Positions 1-7,227 of a stretch of DNA of 14,253 bases are shown here, one piece after another. A program made the position numbers and the translations under genes. Source of the stretch: CAZMXI01 sp964570205 (GTDB lineage: Bacteria; Planctomycetota; Phycisphaerae; Tepidisphaerales; Tepidisphaeraceae). The stretch is from NCBI GenBank assembly GCA_964570205.1, contig CAZMXI010000130.1, positions 1-14,253 of the forward strand. The letters run 5' to 3'. Position 1 is the first letter of the stretch, and every line of letters starts with the position of its first letter. Under the pieces are notes generated by a model that was given only the letters and a program-made list of their open reading frames with translations, had not been told where the DNA came from and searched no databases.

Positions 1-123
1 GCGCTTAATCAGCGTGGACCGGAACACGAAAGTCATGAACTGGAAGCGGCACTAGTTCGGTTGATGATGTCGCACACATTCTGCCATGCAGCCGATATTT
101 GCGAATTGATGGACAGGCCATAA
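1..123 (+). other. Possible 3' end of an upstream gene (frame unresolved)
   Basis: Two plus-strand frames are open from the window edge. One runs to TAA at 121-123 (40 codons). The other ends at TAG 53-55 and finishes with the residues NTKVMNWKRH. Either could be the C-terminus of a gene that starts outside the window, but neither is long enough to assign to a family, and 40 stop-free codons are not unusual in GC-rich DNA. The region is listed so that the flank is accounted for; which frame is real cannot be decided here. Confidence 0.25.
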
Positions 124-133
124 ACACTATAAT
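106..133 (+). promoter_or_regulatory. Sigma70-type promoter for the 579-aa membrane protein
   Basis: A TTGATG hexamer at 106-111 and a perfect TATAAT at 128-133 are separated by 16 bp. Transcription would start near 140 and leave a leader of about 68 nt before the ATG at 208. The AT-rich stretch stands out against the GC-rich surroundings. It was identified by consensus only. Confidence 0.6.
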
Positions 134-207
134 GCGATCGAGTTGGCCGCGCTACCCAGAGTTGGTGGCCGGGCTTACATCAGGCACAAGGGAAAGGAGC
201 TTGCCTC

Positions 208-1947
208 ATGGCGGAGGAACCGCTGGCGATCCGTCGCATCGAGTGGCGCGAGGTTTTCCCGTTCACCCATCTCTTTCGCGCTTTCCGAATCGCGATTCAT
301 CCCTCGAAGCTGGTACTGGCGCTCATGGCGCTGTTGTGCCTGTATTTCGGTGGGCGCATCCTGGACAGCATCTGGCGTGTGAGCTCGCCATCGGGAATGC
401 CGATCACGGGCGAGATCACGGCGTACCAGAGAGGCGCGGATGTTTCGGCCTTTCGGCGAGCCGAGCGAGAGCGGGCCACTGCCCGCTATCGCGACCTGCT
501 GCTGCTGCTTGCGGACAAAGGGGGCGAGTACGACGTCTTGAAGAAGCCCGAGAATCGGGAGACCTCGTCGCTGAAGGCCGAGCACGCGAGCGCCTTGGCC
601 GGGGAGGTCCTTGCCCGCCGCAACCAGGCCATCAAGGAAGCCCATGCGGCCTATGCCAAGGTCGAGACGGAGACCAAGGATGCCACGCGGCTTCTGGCCG
701 CCGCCGCCCAGCGCGATGCGATAGTCGTCAGGGCATACGACGAGGCTCAAGGGCGACTGAACATCATTGAGGATGTTCGCGGTCGCGGCGTTTTTTCCGC
801 CTTCCTGTTCTACGAGCGGGCGCAGATTCAGGGCGTCTGGAGCGGTGTCCTGTCGAATTCCTGGATGGTCGACGGTGGCGTGATTCCGTCGGTTCTGGGA
901 TTCTTCGTCACCGGTCCGGGGTGGTTGCTGCGGTTCCACTGGTTTTACTTCGTGTTGTATGCGGCCCTGTTCATGGCGGTCTGGTCGTTGTTCGGCGGGG
1001 CGATCGCCCGCATTGCCGCGGTGCATTTCGCGGATGAAGGCCGAAAGCTCTCAATCCGGCAGGGCCTGAGCTTTGCCGCCGCCAAGTTCCTCAGCTTCCT
1101 GTTGATCGCGGCCATCGTGCTGGTCGTGGCGGCGGTGTCCTGGGTGCTCTTTGTCACGTATGCGGGGATGATCGTCGTTTCGGGGCTGTTCATCGTGGCC
1201 CTGGCGGTGGGCGTGGTTCTGACGATGGTCATCATCGGAACCGCGGGCGGGTTCGGTCTGATGTACCCCACGATAGCGGTCGAGGGCTCGGACAGCTTTG
1301 ATGCCATCAGCCGCTCATTCAGCTATGTGTACGCCAAGCCGTGGCGCATGGCCTTCTACTGCGTCGTCGCGATTATTTATGGCGCGATGACATACCTGTT
1401 CGTCCGGTTCTTCATCTGGCTGACGCTATGGCTGACGCAGACGTCGGTGGGGCTGTTCATGTTCTGGGAGACCGGCGCGAGCGAGTCTTACTGGAACGCG
1501 ATCTTCCCGCCCGTGGGCAGCTTCTGGGGCCCGTTGCCCTTTGACGTGGACTGGTCACAGCTCAACACCTGGGGCAAGGTGAATGCCGGCATTACGGCCT
1601 TCTGGATTTACCTGGTGATCGCACTGCTGGGGGCCTACGCCATCAGCTTCTTCATGTCCGCCAGCACGATCATTTATTATTTGCTGCGGCGCGAAGTGGA
1701 TGCCACCGATCTGGACGACGTGTATCTCGAGCAGCCCGAGGAAGATTTTGTCGAGACTTCACCCGCAGCGGCCTCGGGCGCGCCGGCGTCGCCAGTCGCC
1801 GGGGCACCAACGCCTGCGTCCGGCGGTACGCGGCCAGCGGAAAGCGATGTGCCGGGCGAGGCAAGGCCGTCCGAAACCAATGCCGAGCCCATGGCGCCGT
1901 CGTCGGAACCCGGCCCCGAGGACGAGAACCGTCCTCCGGGTTCATAA
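208..1947 (+). CDS. Multi-pass membrane protein of unknown function
   Basis: This is a 579-aa integral membrane protein that I cannot assign to a named family. The N-terminal 30 residues are cytoplasmic-looking and are followed by a hydrophobic segment near residues 34-52. A charged, Ala/Glu/Lys/Arg-rich, helix-prone stretch (about 85-200) may form a coiled coil. Strongly hydrophobic blocks then lie at about 242-270, 291-353 (probably two or three helices), 379-411 and 460-495. The C-terminal 80 residues are rich in Pro, Ala, Ser and Glu, look disordered and are probably cytoplasmic. The segment SFDAISRSFSYVYAKPWR before the third block resembles the amphipathic linkers of 'glycerophosphodiesterase membrane-domain'-like bacterial proteins, but only loosely. 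The ATG at 208 is preceded by AAGGAG with good spacing, and a promoter lies at 106-133. It appears to be a monocistronic unit followed by a hairpin at 1980-2026. The coding call is strong; the function is unknown. Confidence 0.88.
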   Translation: MAEEPLAIRRIEWREVFPFTHLFRAFRIAIHPSKLVLALMALLCLYFGGRILDSIWRVSSPSGMPITGEITAYQRGADVSAFRRAERERATARYRDLLLLLADKGGEYDVLKKPENRETSSLKAEHASALAGEVLARRNQAIKEAHAAYAKVETETKDATRLLAAAAQRDAIVVRAYDEAQGRLNIIEDVRGRGVFSAFLFYERAQIQGVWSGVLSNSWMVDGGVIPSVLGFFVTGPGWLLRFHWFYFVLYAALFMAVWSLFGGAIARIAAVHFADEGRKLSIRQGLSFAAAKFLSFLLIAAIVLVVAAVSWVLFVTYAGMIVVSGLFIVALAVGVVLTMVIIGTAGGFGLMYPTIAVEGSDSFDAISRSFSYVYAKPWRMAFYCVVAIIYGAMTYLFVRFFIWLTLWLTQTSVGLFMFWETGASESYWNAIFPPVGSFWGPLPFDVDWSQLNTWGKVNAGITAFWIYLVIALLGAYAISFFMSASTIIYYLLRREVDATDLDDVYLEQPEEDFVETSPAAASGAPASPVAGAPTPASGGTRPAESDVPGEARPSETNAEPMAPSSEPGPEDENRPPGS

Positions 1948-1979
1948 ATCATCACGCGACGGACCGAGCATCCGTGGCC

Positions 1980-2026
1980 CATCACCCACCGTTCGTCACC
2001 CCGCTGGTGACCGGCGGTGGGTGATG
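1980..2026 (+). terminator. Strong stem-loop after the membrane-protein gene
   Basis: A perfect 12-bp inverted repeat (CATCACCCACCG at 1980-1991 with CGGTGGGTGATG at 2015-2026) encloses a second 6-bp stem (GTCACC 1995-2000, GGTGAC 2006-2011) with a 5-nt loop. No T-tract follows, so it is not a textbook intrinsic terminator. It could act as a transcript 3'-end stabiliser, a weak terminator, or a leader structure for the exoribonuclease gene downstream. The structure itself is read directly from the sequence; its role is inferred. Confidence 0.5.
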
Positions 2027-2131
2027 GCGCCTATTGCCGTCGAAGTCGCCATGGCCGCCGCGTAGAAACCAGAAGGGATTCGCGGGCGGCATCCCTTGTC
2101 CGGCAAGCCCGCCGAACGTACAACCTCCGCC

Positions 2132-3220
2132 ATGAGGAATGCCTATCTTAGCGATTGTGTTCCCGGCGACGTGATTGAGGATGTATTTGTCATCACCGGC
2201 AAGCAGCTCTCGGCGACAACCACCGGCAAGTATTTCATCAAGGCGTTTCTCTCGGACCGCAGCACGCAGATTACCGCGCGCATGTGGAACGCAACGCGCG
2301 ACATCTTCAATGCCCTGCCGGATTCCGGGTTCCTCCGCGTGCGTGGCCGGGTTGAGAACTACCAGAACAATCTTCAGTTCATCATCGAGCAGACCTGGGC
2401 TCCGAAGGACGGCACTTTCGACGTGGCCGACCTCATTCCCCACACGACGAAGGACATCCCGCAGATGTGCTCGCGGCTGGTCGAACTGCTCGGCTCGATC
2501 CAGAACCGCCATCTGGCGGCGCTGATCCATGCGTACCTCGACGATGAGAAGCTCATGAAGAACTTCCGGGATGCGCCTGCGGCCATGAGCTTCCACCACG
2601 CCTTCATCGGCGGCCTGCTGGAGCACACTCTCAACTCCATTGAGGTCGCCGACTGCGTGGCCAGGTTCTATCCGGGCCTGAACCGCGACCTGGTCATCGC
2701 GGGCATCTTCCTGCACGACATTGCCAAGACATGGGAACTGCGCTACGACTGTTCCTTTGGATACACCGACGGTGGCCAGCTTGTGGGGCACATTGTCAAG
2801 TCGGCGATCTGGATTGAACACAAGCGGCGCGCGGCCGAGCAGGTCCTTGGGGAGCAGATACCGCAGAATCTGGTCGATGTCCTTCAACACATCGTCATCA
2901 GCCATCACGGAGTGCCGGAGTTCGGCGCCATCAAGCTGCCAAGCACCCCCGAGGCGATCGCGGTGCATTTCATCGAGAACATGGACGCCAAGCTCAACAT
3001 GAGCCTGCAGGCGACTCGCGGCGGGCAGGCCGCCGGCGCCGAGGGCAACTGGACCGAGTACATGAAGGCATTCGGCGTGCGGCTGTACCGCCCCGATCCG
3101 GCGCCGATGGATGCGCATGCGGCGTGCCCAAGCGGCGAGTCGCCGATGCCGGAGGGGTCCGGAATGGACTCCGTAGTGCTCAGTAATCCGCTGTTCGAGG
3201 TCAAGCGGGACGGGAAATGA
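2132..3220 (+). CDS. YhaM-family 3'-5' exoribonuclease (OB-fold + HD domain)
   Basis: This is a predicted cytoplasmic metal-dependent 3'-5' exoribonuclease of the YhaM/CBF1 type, acting in RNA turnover. Counting from the ATG at 2132 the protein has 362 residues. Residues about 8-95 form an OB-fold nucleic-acid-binding domain with the pattern 'tGKyFikaFLSDRST' and a following 'RVRGRVENYQNN'. Residues about 150-300 form the HD domain: His155-His156 in FHHAFIGGLLEHT, His195-Asp196 in LHDIAKTWEL, and the late His258-His259-Gly followed by PEFG. This is the characteristic YhaM metal-site order. A C-terminal extension of about 40 residues carries no recognised motif. B. subtilis YhaM has about 314 residues, so this one is somewhat longer. 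An upstream in-frame TTG at 2096 would add 12 residues; neither start has a well-placed Shine-Dalgarno, and the ATG is chosen because the OB-fold begins straight after it. The function call is confident; the exact start is not. Confidence 0.88.
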   Translation: MRNAYLSDCVPGDVIEDVFVITGKQLSATTTGKYFIKAFLSDRSTQITARMWNATRDIFNALPDSGFLRVRGRVENYQNNLQFIIEQTWAPKDGTFDVADLIPHTTKDIPQMCSRLVELLGSIQNRHLAALIHAYLDDEKLMKNFRDAPAAMSFHHAFIGGLLEHTLNSIEVADCVARFYPGLNRDLVIAGIFLHDIAKTWELRYDCSFGYTDGGQLVGHIVKSAIWIEHKRRAAEQVLGEQIPQNLVDVLQHIVISHHGVPEFGAIKLPSTPEAIAVHFIENMDAKLNMSLQATRGGQAAGAEGNWTEYMKAFGVRLYRPDPAPMDAHAACPSGESPMPEGSGMDSVVLSNPLFEVKRDGK

Positions 3221-3296
3221 CGGGCTCGGACCGGGTGCCGCGGAGGCTCCGTCGCTGGGTTTTCCGCAGAAATACAGTGTGAAAGGGTCAGTGCGC

Positions 3297-3324
3297 TTGT
3301 GAAAAACGCGGCCTTTCGTATGAT
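3297..3324 (+). promoter_or_regulatory. Sigma70-type promoter for the HU-like gene
   Basis: TTGTGA at 3297-3302 and TATGAT at 3319-3324 are 16 bp apart, which places a start site near 3331 and a leader of about 40 nt before the ATG at 3371. It was found by consensus matching in the 150-bp gap. It supports independent expression of the HU-like protein, as expected for an abundant nucleoid protein. Confidence 0.5.
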
Positions 3325-3370
3325 ATGAGCATCGGGAATGGAACCATTTCTTCTCAAAAAGGATTCGCAC

Positions 3371-3682
3371 ATGGCTGCAAAAGTCGCCACGAAGAGTGAA
3401 ATTCTCTCGAGTATCGCTGCATCGACGGAACTCTCGCGCAAGCAGGTCGCTTCAGTCTTCGACGCCCTCTCGGGCCTGATCAAGGCCAACGTGGGCAAGA
3501 AGGGGCCGGGCGTGTTCGTCGTGCCGGGCCTCATGAAGATCACGGTCATCCAGAAGCCCGCGACCAAGGCCCGCAAAGGCATCAACCCCTTCACCAAGGA
3601 AGAGGTGATGTTCAAGGCCAAGCCCGCCCGCAAGGTCATCAAGGTGCGCCCCCTCAAGGCGCTGAAAGACATGGCCAAGTAG
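3371..3682 (+). CDS. HU-family histone-like DNA-binding protein
   Basis: This 103-aa basic protein belongs to the HU/IHF family of nucleoid proteins, which bind and bend DNA as dimers. The N-terminal helices fit the family (KSEILSSIAASTELSRKQVASVFDAL), as does the core motif GVFVVPGLMKI near residues 47-57, which corresponds to the HU 'GxFxVxxrxaR' strand. The DNA-binding arm carries NPFTKEE, matching the family's RNPxTGEE with Ile in place of the Arg before Asn-Pro. The C-terminus KVRPLKALKDMAK parallels the HU ending FKAGKALKDAV. It is about 13 residues longer than typical HU and rich in lysine. The start at 3371 is chosen over an in-frame ATG at 3338 because AAAAAGGA lies 7 nt upstream and because typical HU proteins begin here. 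A promoter lies at 3297-3324. Confidence 0.92.
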   Translation: MAAKVATKSEILSSIAASTELSRKQVASVFDALSGLIKANVGKKGPGVFVVPGLMKITVIQKPATKARKGINPFTKEEVMFKAKPARKVIKVRPLKALKDMAK

Positions 3683-3749
3683 GCCCTCGGTATTGAAGCC
3701 GGTCCTGGCTCTCGCAGGCTTCTCAGTCACTCGGTTTCCCTGTCGCTGA

Positions 3750-3779
3750 CATTGCCTTGCGTTCCCATCGCGGGCAATG
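3750..3779 (+). terminator. Hairpin downstream of the HU-like gene
   Basis: CATTGCC (3750-3756) and GGCAATG (3773-3779) form a perfect 7-bp stem, with a further GCG/CGC pairing inside. No T-tract follows, so it is at best a weak or factor-assisted terminator, or a 3'-end stabiliser for the HU mRNA. It is the only clear structure in the 162-bp gap before the nucleoside hydrolase gene. Confidence 0.3.
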
Positions 3780-3844
3780 GATGCCAGTGAGCGAGGGTGG
3801 TTTGTGCCTGCGTGTGCCAGGCCGGCTGGTTGGGGAGCTCGGAC

Positions 3845-4831
3845 ATGAGGCTCATCCAGGCGGGGGGGTGCTTGTTGTTGCTGCTGTTGACTGGATGCGC
3901 GCCGACGCAGGCCCGACAATCATCAGCCGGCCGGCCTGTTCCTGTCATCCTCGACACGGACATGGATTCCGACTGCGATGATGTAGGGGCATTGGCCATG
4001 CTCCATGCACTGGCCGATCGGGGCGAGGCCAGGCTTCTTGCCGTGATGATGTCCGACGCCAACGGCGAAAGCCCCCGCTGTACCGATGCGATCAACACGT
4101 GGTATGGGCGGGGCAATGTCCCGATTGGCGTGCGCAGACCTGGCGGCGGCAAGGCGAACTCCCGCTACGCCCGGCAGATCGCTGGCGAGTTCCCCAACGA
4201 TTTCTCCTTTGATAAGTCGCCCGATGCAGTCCTGCTGTATCGGCGCATTCTTGCCGCCGAGGCGGACCATAGCGTCGTCATCGTGAGCATCGGCACCCTG
4301 GAGAACCTGGCTGACCTGCTCCAGTCGCAGCCGGATGACCACAGCCCGCTGGCAGGGGCCGATCTGGTTCGCCGCAAGGTGCGCCTCTGGTCATGCATGG
4401 GCGGCAATTACCCCGCCGGCAAGGACGCGGAGCACAATTTCAAGTTTGGCGGCCAGAAGACCGCCCAGGCGATCAACAACTGGCCGACGCCTATCCTCTT
4501 CAGTGGCTGGGAAGTTGGCATACGCATCATCACCGGGGCCAATCTGGCGCAGTTGCCATCGCCCAATCCCGTGCGCAGGGCCTATGAACTCTATAACAAG
4601 CCCGGCGCGGGCCGGTACAGTTGGGACCAGACATCGGTGCTCGTTGCCGTACGCGGTCACGACGACTGGTGGCGCGTCCATCGCGGCGGATATAACCACA
4701 TCCACGAGGATGGCCGCAATGAGTGGCGCGCCGCTCCTGATAAGGCCCATGCCTACCTTGTGGAAAGGGCGGATCCGGCAGAGGTTGGCCGGGCGATTGA
4801 ATCGCTGATGATGCAACCGCCCAAGCGATAG
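3845..4831 (+). CDS. Nucleoside hydrolase-family lipoprotein
   Basis: This is a 328-aa predicted secreted lipoprotein of the inosine/uridine-preferring nucleoside hydrolase fold, which splits the N-glycosidic bond of nucleosides using Ca2+. The N-terminus is a lipoprotein signal: a Leu run followed by LLTGC, with lipidated Cys18. Residues 35-50 contain DTDMDSDCDDVGAL, a form of the family's DTDxGxDDxxAL calcium-binding motif with two extra residues. A later His/Asp pair in NHIHEDGRNEW (near residues 286-296) sits where the family has its final metal and substrate ligands. The start at 3845 is chosen because it gives an intact signal peptide and has GGGGAG 7 nt upstream; an open frame extends back to 3797 but would bury the signal. 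Export suggests a role in scavenging or in another ribosyl-type hydrolysis outside the cytoplasm. The substrate cannot be read from the sequence. Confidence 0.85.
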   Translation: MRLIQAGGCLLLLLLTGCAPTQARQSSAGRPVPVILDTDMDSDCDDVGALAMLHALADRGEARLLAVMMSDANGESPRCTDAINTWYGRGNVPIGVRRPGGGKANSRYARQIAGEFPNDFSFDKSPDAVLLYRRILAAEADHSVVIVSIGTLENLADLLQSQPDDHSPLAGADLVRRKVRLWSCMGGNYPAGKDAEHNFKFGGQKTAQAINNWPTPILFSGWEVGIRIITGANLAQLPSPNPVRRAYELYNKPGAGRYSWDQTSVLVAVRGHDDWWRVHRGGYNHIHEDGRNEWRAAPDKAHAYLVERADPAEVGRAIESLMMQPPKR

Positions 4832-4835
4832 CCGC

Positions 4836-4897
4836 GCGCATGCCTCTCCCGTTCGCGGCGGGACGACATGCGCACGAAGCCTGGCGCGGCGCCGGGC
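4836..4897. terminator. Two GC-rich hairpins between convergent genes
   Basis: The first hairpin pairs GCGCATG (4836-4842) with CATGCGC (4867-4873) around an inner CCCG/CGGG stem (4848-4851 and 4859-4862). The second at 4879-4897 is nearly palindromic, with 8 pairs including one G-T and a 3-nt loop. They lie between the convergent nucleoside hydrolase and oxidoreductase genes and could end transcription from both sides. Neither has a T-tract, so the role is inferred from position. Confidence 0.4.
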
Positions 4898-4930
4898 ATC
4901 AGCGTCTGTCCGATCCCGGGCCCGAGTTGT

Positions 4931-6268
4931 TCACTGCATCCTGCTGATGGCGACCTCCGCCGCGTTGACGAGAGGATAGGCGATGGGCGACGCGGTCAGG
5001 GCCGGATGGGTTCCCATCTGGAACATGGCGATACCCTCGGCCGTCATCCGTTTCTGGACGCAGGCGGCAATAGCATTGATCATCTCGCCAACCGAAGCGC
5101 TGCCTCGCACCTGTCCGCCCAGCAGCACCTGCGAATGCTCTTCGAAGACGAGCTTGACTTTCATGGCTGCCGCGCCGGGCATGCCGCCTGGGTGGCGATT
5201 CGGCGTTTCCACGGCGCCGCAGACCACCTGATAGCCGCGATCCTTGGCCATTGCCTCGGTGAGGCCCGCCGTTCCCATTGCCAGATCACCGACGGCCGTG
5301 CACCAGACACCCAGGGTGCCGTCGCTCTCCCGACGCAGTCCATAGACGTTGGCCCCTGCAATTCGTGCTTCGAGCTGGGCTATGGACGCCAGTTTGAGCG
5401 GCGAGGGCCTGCCGCCAAAGAAGGATATCTTCTCGGCGCAATCGCCGCATGCGAAAATGGCCGGGTCGGATGTCTGCATGGTCCGGTCCACGGCGATTCC
5501 GCCCGTCAGCCCGAGCCGCAGGCCGGCCGCCCTGGCCAACTCAACATTGGCTCGAACGCCAATGCCGAGGATCACGAGATCCGCCCGGATGCTGGCGCCG
5601 TCCTTCAAGCGAACGTCGCTGACATGCCCGTCGCCGACAATCCCCACAACGGCTGCGGATGTGCGCACGTCAACGCCGCGGGATCGGAGCAATTGTTCCA
5701 TCTCGGTGCAGAATTCCACGTCATATGACAGGCTGAGGCAATTGGGGGCCAGCTCCAGGACGGTAACGTTCTTGTCGTCTATCTTGTTGATCTCGTCGGC
5801 CAGTTCGATCCCAATGAAACCGCCACCGATAATGACGACATCCCTCGCCTCTTGCAGACGTCGCTGAAGCTGGCGAAGGTGTTCCACGTCTTTGGAGATG
5901 GTGAAGACCCCGTCTGCGTCCACTCCGGGGATCGGTGGCTTCGTCGGCACGGAGCCCGTCGCCAGGATCAACCGCTCATACGCGACCGCGCCCTCGCTCG
6001 TCAGCAGTTGATGCTGTTTGGGGTCGATCCTCGTGACCTCGGCCAGCATGAGATCGATCCGATGGGTATCGAGGATCGAATCCGGGATGAGATTCTTGTC
6101 GGCGCTGCCCAGCGTGCCGTAGATGTAGGGAATGCCGCAGGGGATCGGCACCTGCCGCTCCCTGCGAACCATGAGGATCTTCTTGTCGGGGTGATGTCTT
6201 CTTGCCGTGATGGCGGCCGTGATTCCGGCGGCGCTTCCGCCGATGACGACGATGTCAGCTTGTGTCAT
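4931..6268 (-). CDS. CoA-disulfide reductase / NADH oxidase-like FAD-dependent oxidoreductase
   Basis: This 445-aa flavoprotein belongs to the single-cysteine pyridine-nucleotide disulfide reductase group (CoA disulfide reductase, NADH oxidase, NAD(P)H sulfur reductase). Residues 6-18 hold the FAD Rossmann motif VVIGGSAAGITAA. Cys44 in PIPCGIPYIY is the redox-active cysteine position of the family. ATGSVP is at 103-108, the second nucleotide-binding motif IIGGGFIGIE at about 146-155, and the FAD-contacting FACGDCAE at 272-279. The C-terminal domain (about 320-445) is the family's dimerisation domain, ending HPALTASPIAYPLVNAAE. No rhodanese or other extra domain is present. Its ATG overlaps the TGA of the upstream radical SAM gene by 4 nt and GAGGAG precedes it, so the two are probably translationally coupled. 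Likely substrates are CoA disulfide, polysulfide, persulfide or O2; the sequence does not decide among them. It is the last gene of the sigma54-controlled operon. Confidence 0.9.
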   Translation of the reverse strand: MTQADIVVIGGSAAGITAAITARRHHPDKKILMVRRERQVPIPCGIPYIYGTLGSADKNLIPDSILDTHRIDLMLAEVTRIDPKQHQLLTSEGAVAYERLILATGSVPTKPPIPGVDADGVFTISKDVEHLRQLQRRLQEARDVVIIGGGFIGIELADEINKIDDKNVTVLELAPNCLSLSYDVEFCTEMEQLLRSRGVDVRTSAAVVGIVGDGHVSDVRLKDGASIRADLVILGIGVRANVELARAAGLRLGLTGGIAVDRTMQTSDPAIFACGDCAEKISFFGGRPSPLKLASIAQLEARIAGANVYGLRRESDGTLGVWCTAVGDLAMGTAGLTEAMAKDRGYQVVCGAVETPNRHPGGMPGAAAMKVKLVFEEHSQVLLGGQVRGSASVGEMINAIAACVQKRMTAEGIAMFQMGTHPALTASPIAYPLVNAAEVAISRMQ

Positions 6269-7218
6269 TCGATCTCCTCAATGGTGGCTCTGTTCTCCGG
6301 CGTGTGTTTGCCGCTGTAGAATCGCTTGCCGCCGGAGGATTGCCTCTCGATCATTCCTCGGGCGTCAAGTTCCTCAAGGTACTTGATGGCTTGGTTTCTG
6401 TGCATGCCCAGGCCATTGGCGATGTCCTCCAGGGAGCACGGTCGTCGCTCGATCATCTCCAGGACACTGTGGCGCCCAGCCTTGAAATCGCTGAGTGCAT
6501 GAATGCCTCGATAGTCGGCGATCACCTCGGCCGGCGGATCAAACCGGGTCGCCAGATCGGCGATTCTCCCGCGATCCACCATGATGGCGTATTCCTCGGC
6601 CGTGGGGCGCGTGGCGGTGTTCAGTTGCACCCTGTCGGGATGGATTCGCCTGACGCAGTCGACGATTCTGCCGGCCTCGACGTCGGTGGAGCTCTGGCCG
6701 GCCAGAAGGAACACCTCCAGCCAGTATTGGCCACGGTATTCTTCCCGAAACCGGAGAAGACCCTCCAGCATCAGCTCAAAGGTGATCCCGCCGTGTGGCC
6801 GGTTGACCGCCTGGAACATGCCGGAATGCCCGGCGTCCAGCGATGGGATCACAAGCTGCGCATCCAGGAGCTGCCTTCGGACTTCCTCCTGCCACAGCAG
6901 TGAGCCGTTGGTAAGCACGGCGACCGGGACATCCGTTATCGAGCGGATGCCTGCGATCAGATTGTCCAGGCGTGAGTGGAGCGTGGGCTCACCGGAGCCG
7001 CTGAGTGTGATGTAGTCGGGTCTGGAAGCCAGGTTCTCCTTCAGTTCAGCCAGGACCGCATCGAGTGGAACCCACTCGCGTCTTTCGATGGTCTTGTTGG
7101 TGGTGCGGCCGAGCTGGCAGTATGTGCAGTCATAGGAGCACGTCTTGAACGGGATCAGGTCCACGCCCAGTGAGCGTCCGAGTCTCCGCGACGGCACAGG
7201 TCCGAAGATGTATGCCAT
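6265..7218 (-). CDS. Radical SAM protein with C-terminal winged helix (COG0731-like)
   Basis: This is a 317-aa cytoplasmic radical SAM enzyme. The cluster-binding triad is Cys27, Cys31 and Cys34 in TCSYDCTYCQLG (CxxxCxxC), which ligates the [4Fe-4S] cluster used to cleave S-adenosylmethionine. It is preceded by GPVPSRRLGRSLGVD, a signature of the COG0731 Fe-S oxidoreductases related to tRNA-wybutosine synthesis enzymes and MoaA. SGSGEPTLH near residue 73 is the SAM-binding GGE-type motif. Residues about 250-305 look like a winged helix-turn-helix (SLEDIANGLGMHRNQAIKYLEEL and a wing RQSSGGKRFYS), so the protein may also bind DNA or RNA. It lies 9 bp downstream of the zinc-ribbon gene and overlaps the oxidoreductase gene by 4 nt. 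The substrate is unknown; maturation of a metal cluster or modification of a partner in this operon is an inference from context. Confidence 0.88.
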   Translation of the reverse strand: MAYIFGPVPSRRLGRSLGVDLIPFKTCSYDCTYCQLGRTTNKTIERREWVPLDAVLAELKENLASRPDYITLSGSGEPTLHSRLDNLIAGIRSITDVPVAVLTNGSLLWQEEVRRQLLDAQLVIPSLDAGHSGMFQAVNRPHGGITFELMLEGLLRFREEYRGQYWLEVFLLAGQSSTDVEAGRIVDCVRRIHPDRVQLNTATRPTAEEYAIMVDRGRIADLATRFDPPAEVIADYRGIHALSDFKAGRHSVLEMIERRPCSLEDIANGLGMHRNQAIKYLEELDARGMIERQSSGGKRFYSGKHTPENRATIEEIE

Positions 7219-7227
7219 GATACAGCC

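Noticed and set aside
175..1026. 283-codon minus-strand open frame opposite the membrane-protein gene
   Set aside because: The plus-strand gene has a promoter, ribosome-binding site and coherent membrane topology; the antisense product is a low-complexity Arg/Gln-rich shadow.
1982..3370. 462-codon minus-strand open frame opposite the exoribonuclease gene
   Set aside because: Its sequence has no family signature, whereas the plus strand shows ordered OB-fold and HD motifs. Long antisense frames are common in GC-rich codon usage.
3695..3722. GAAGCC/GGCTTC inverted repeat just after the HU-like gene
   Set aside because: The stem is only 6 bp with a long loop and no T-tract; the hairpin at 3750-3779 is better.
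4868..5728. 286-codon plus-strand open frame opposite the FAD oxidoreductase gene
   Set aside because: It is a shadow of a gene with intact FAD and NAD motifs on the other strand; no plausible start signal or domain is seen.
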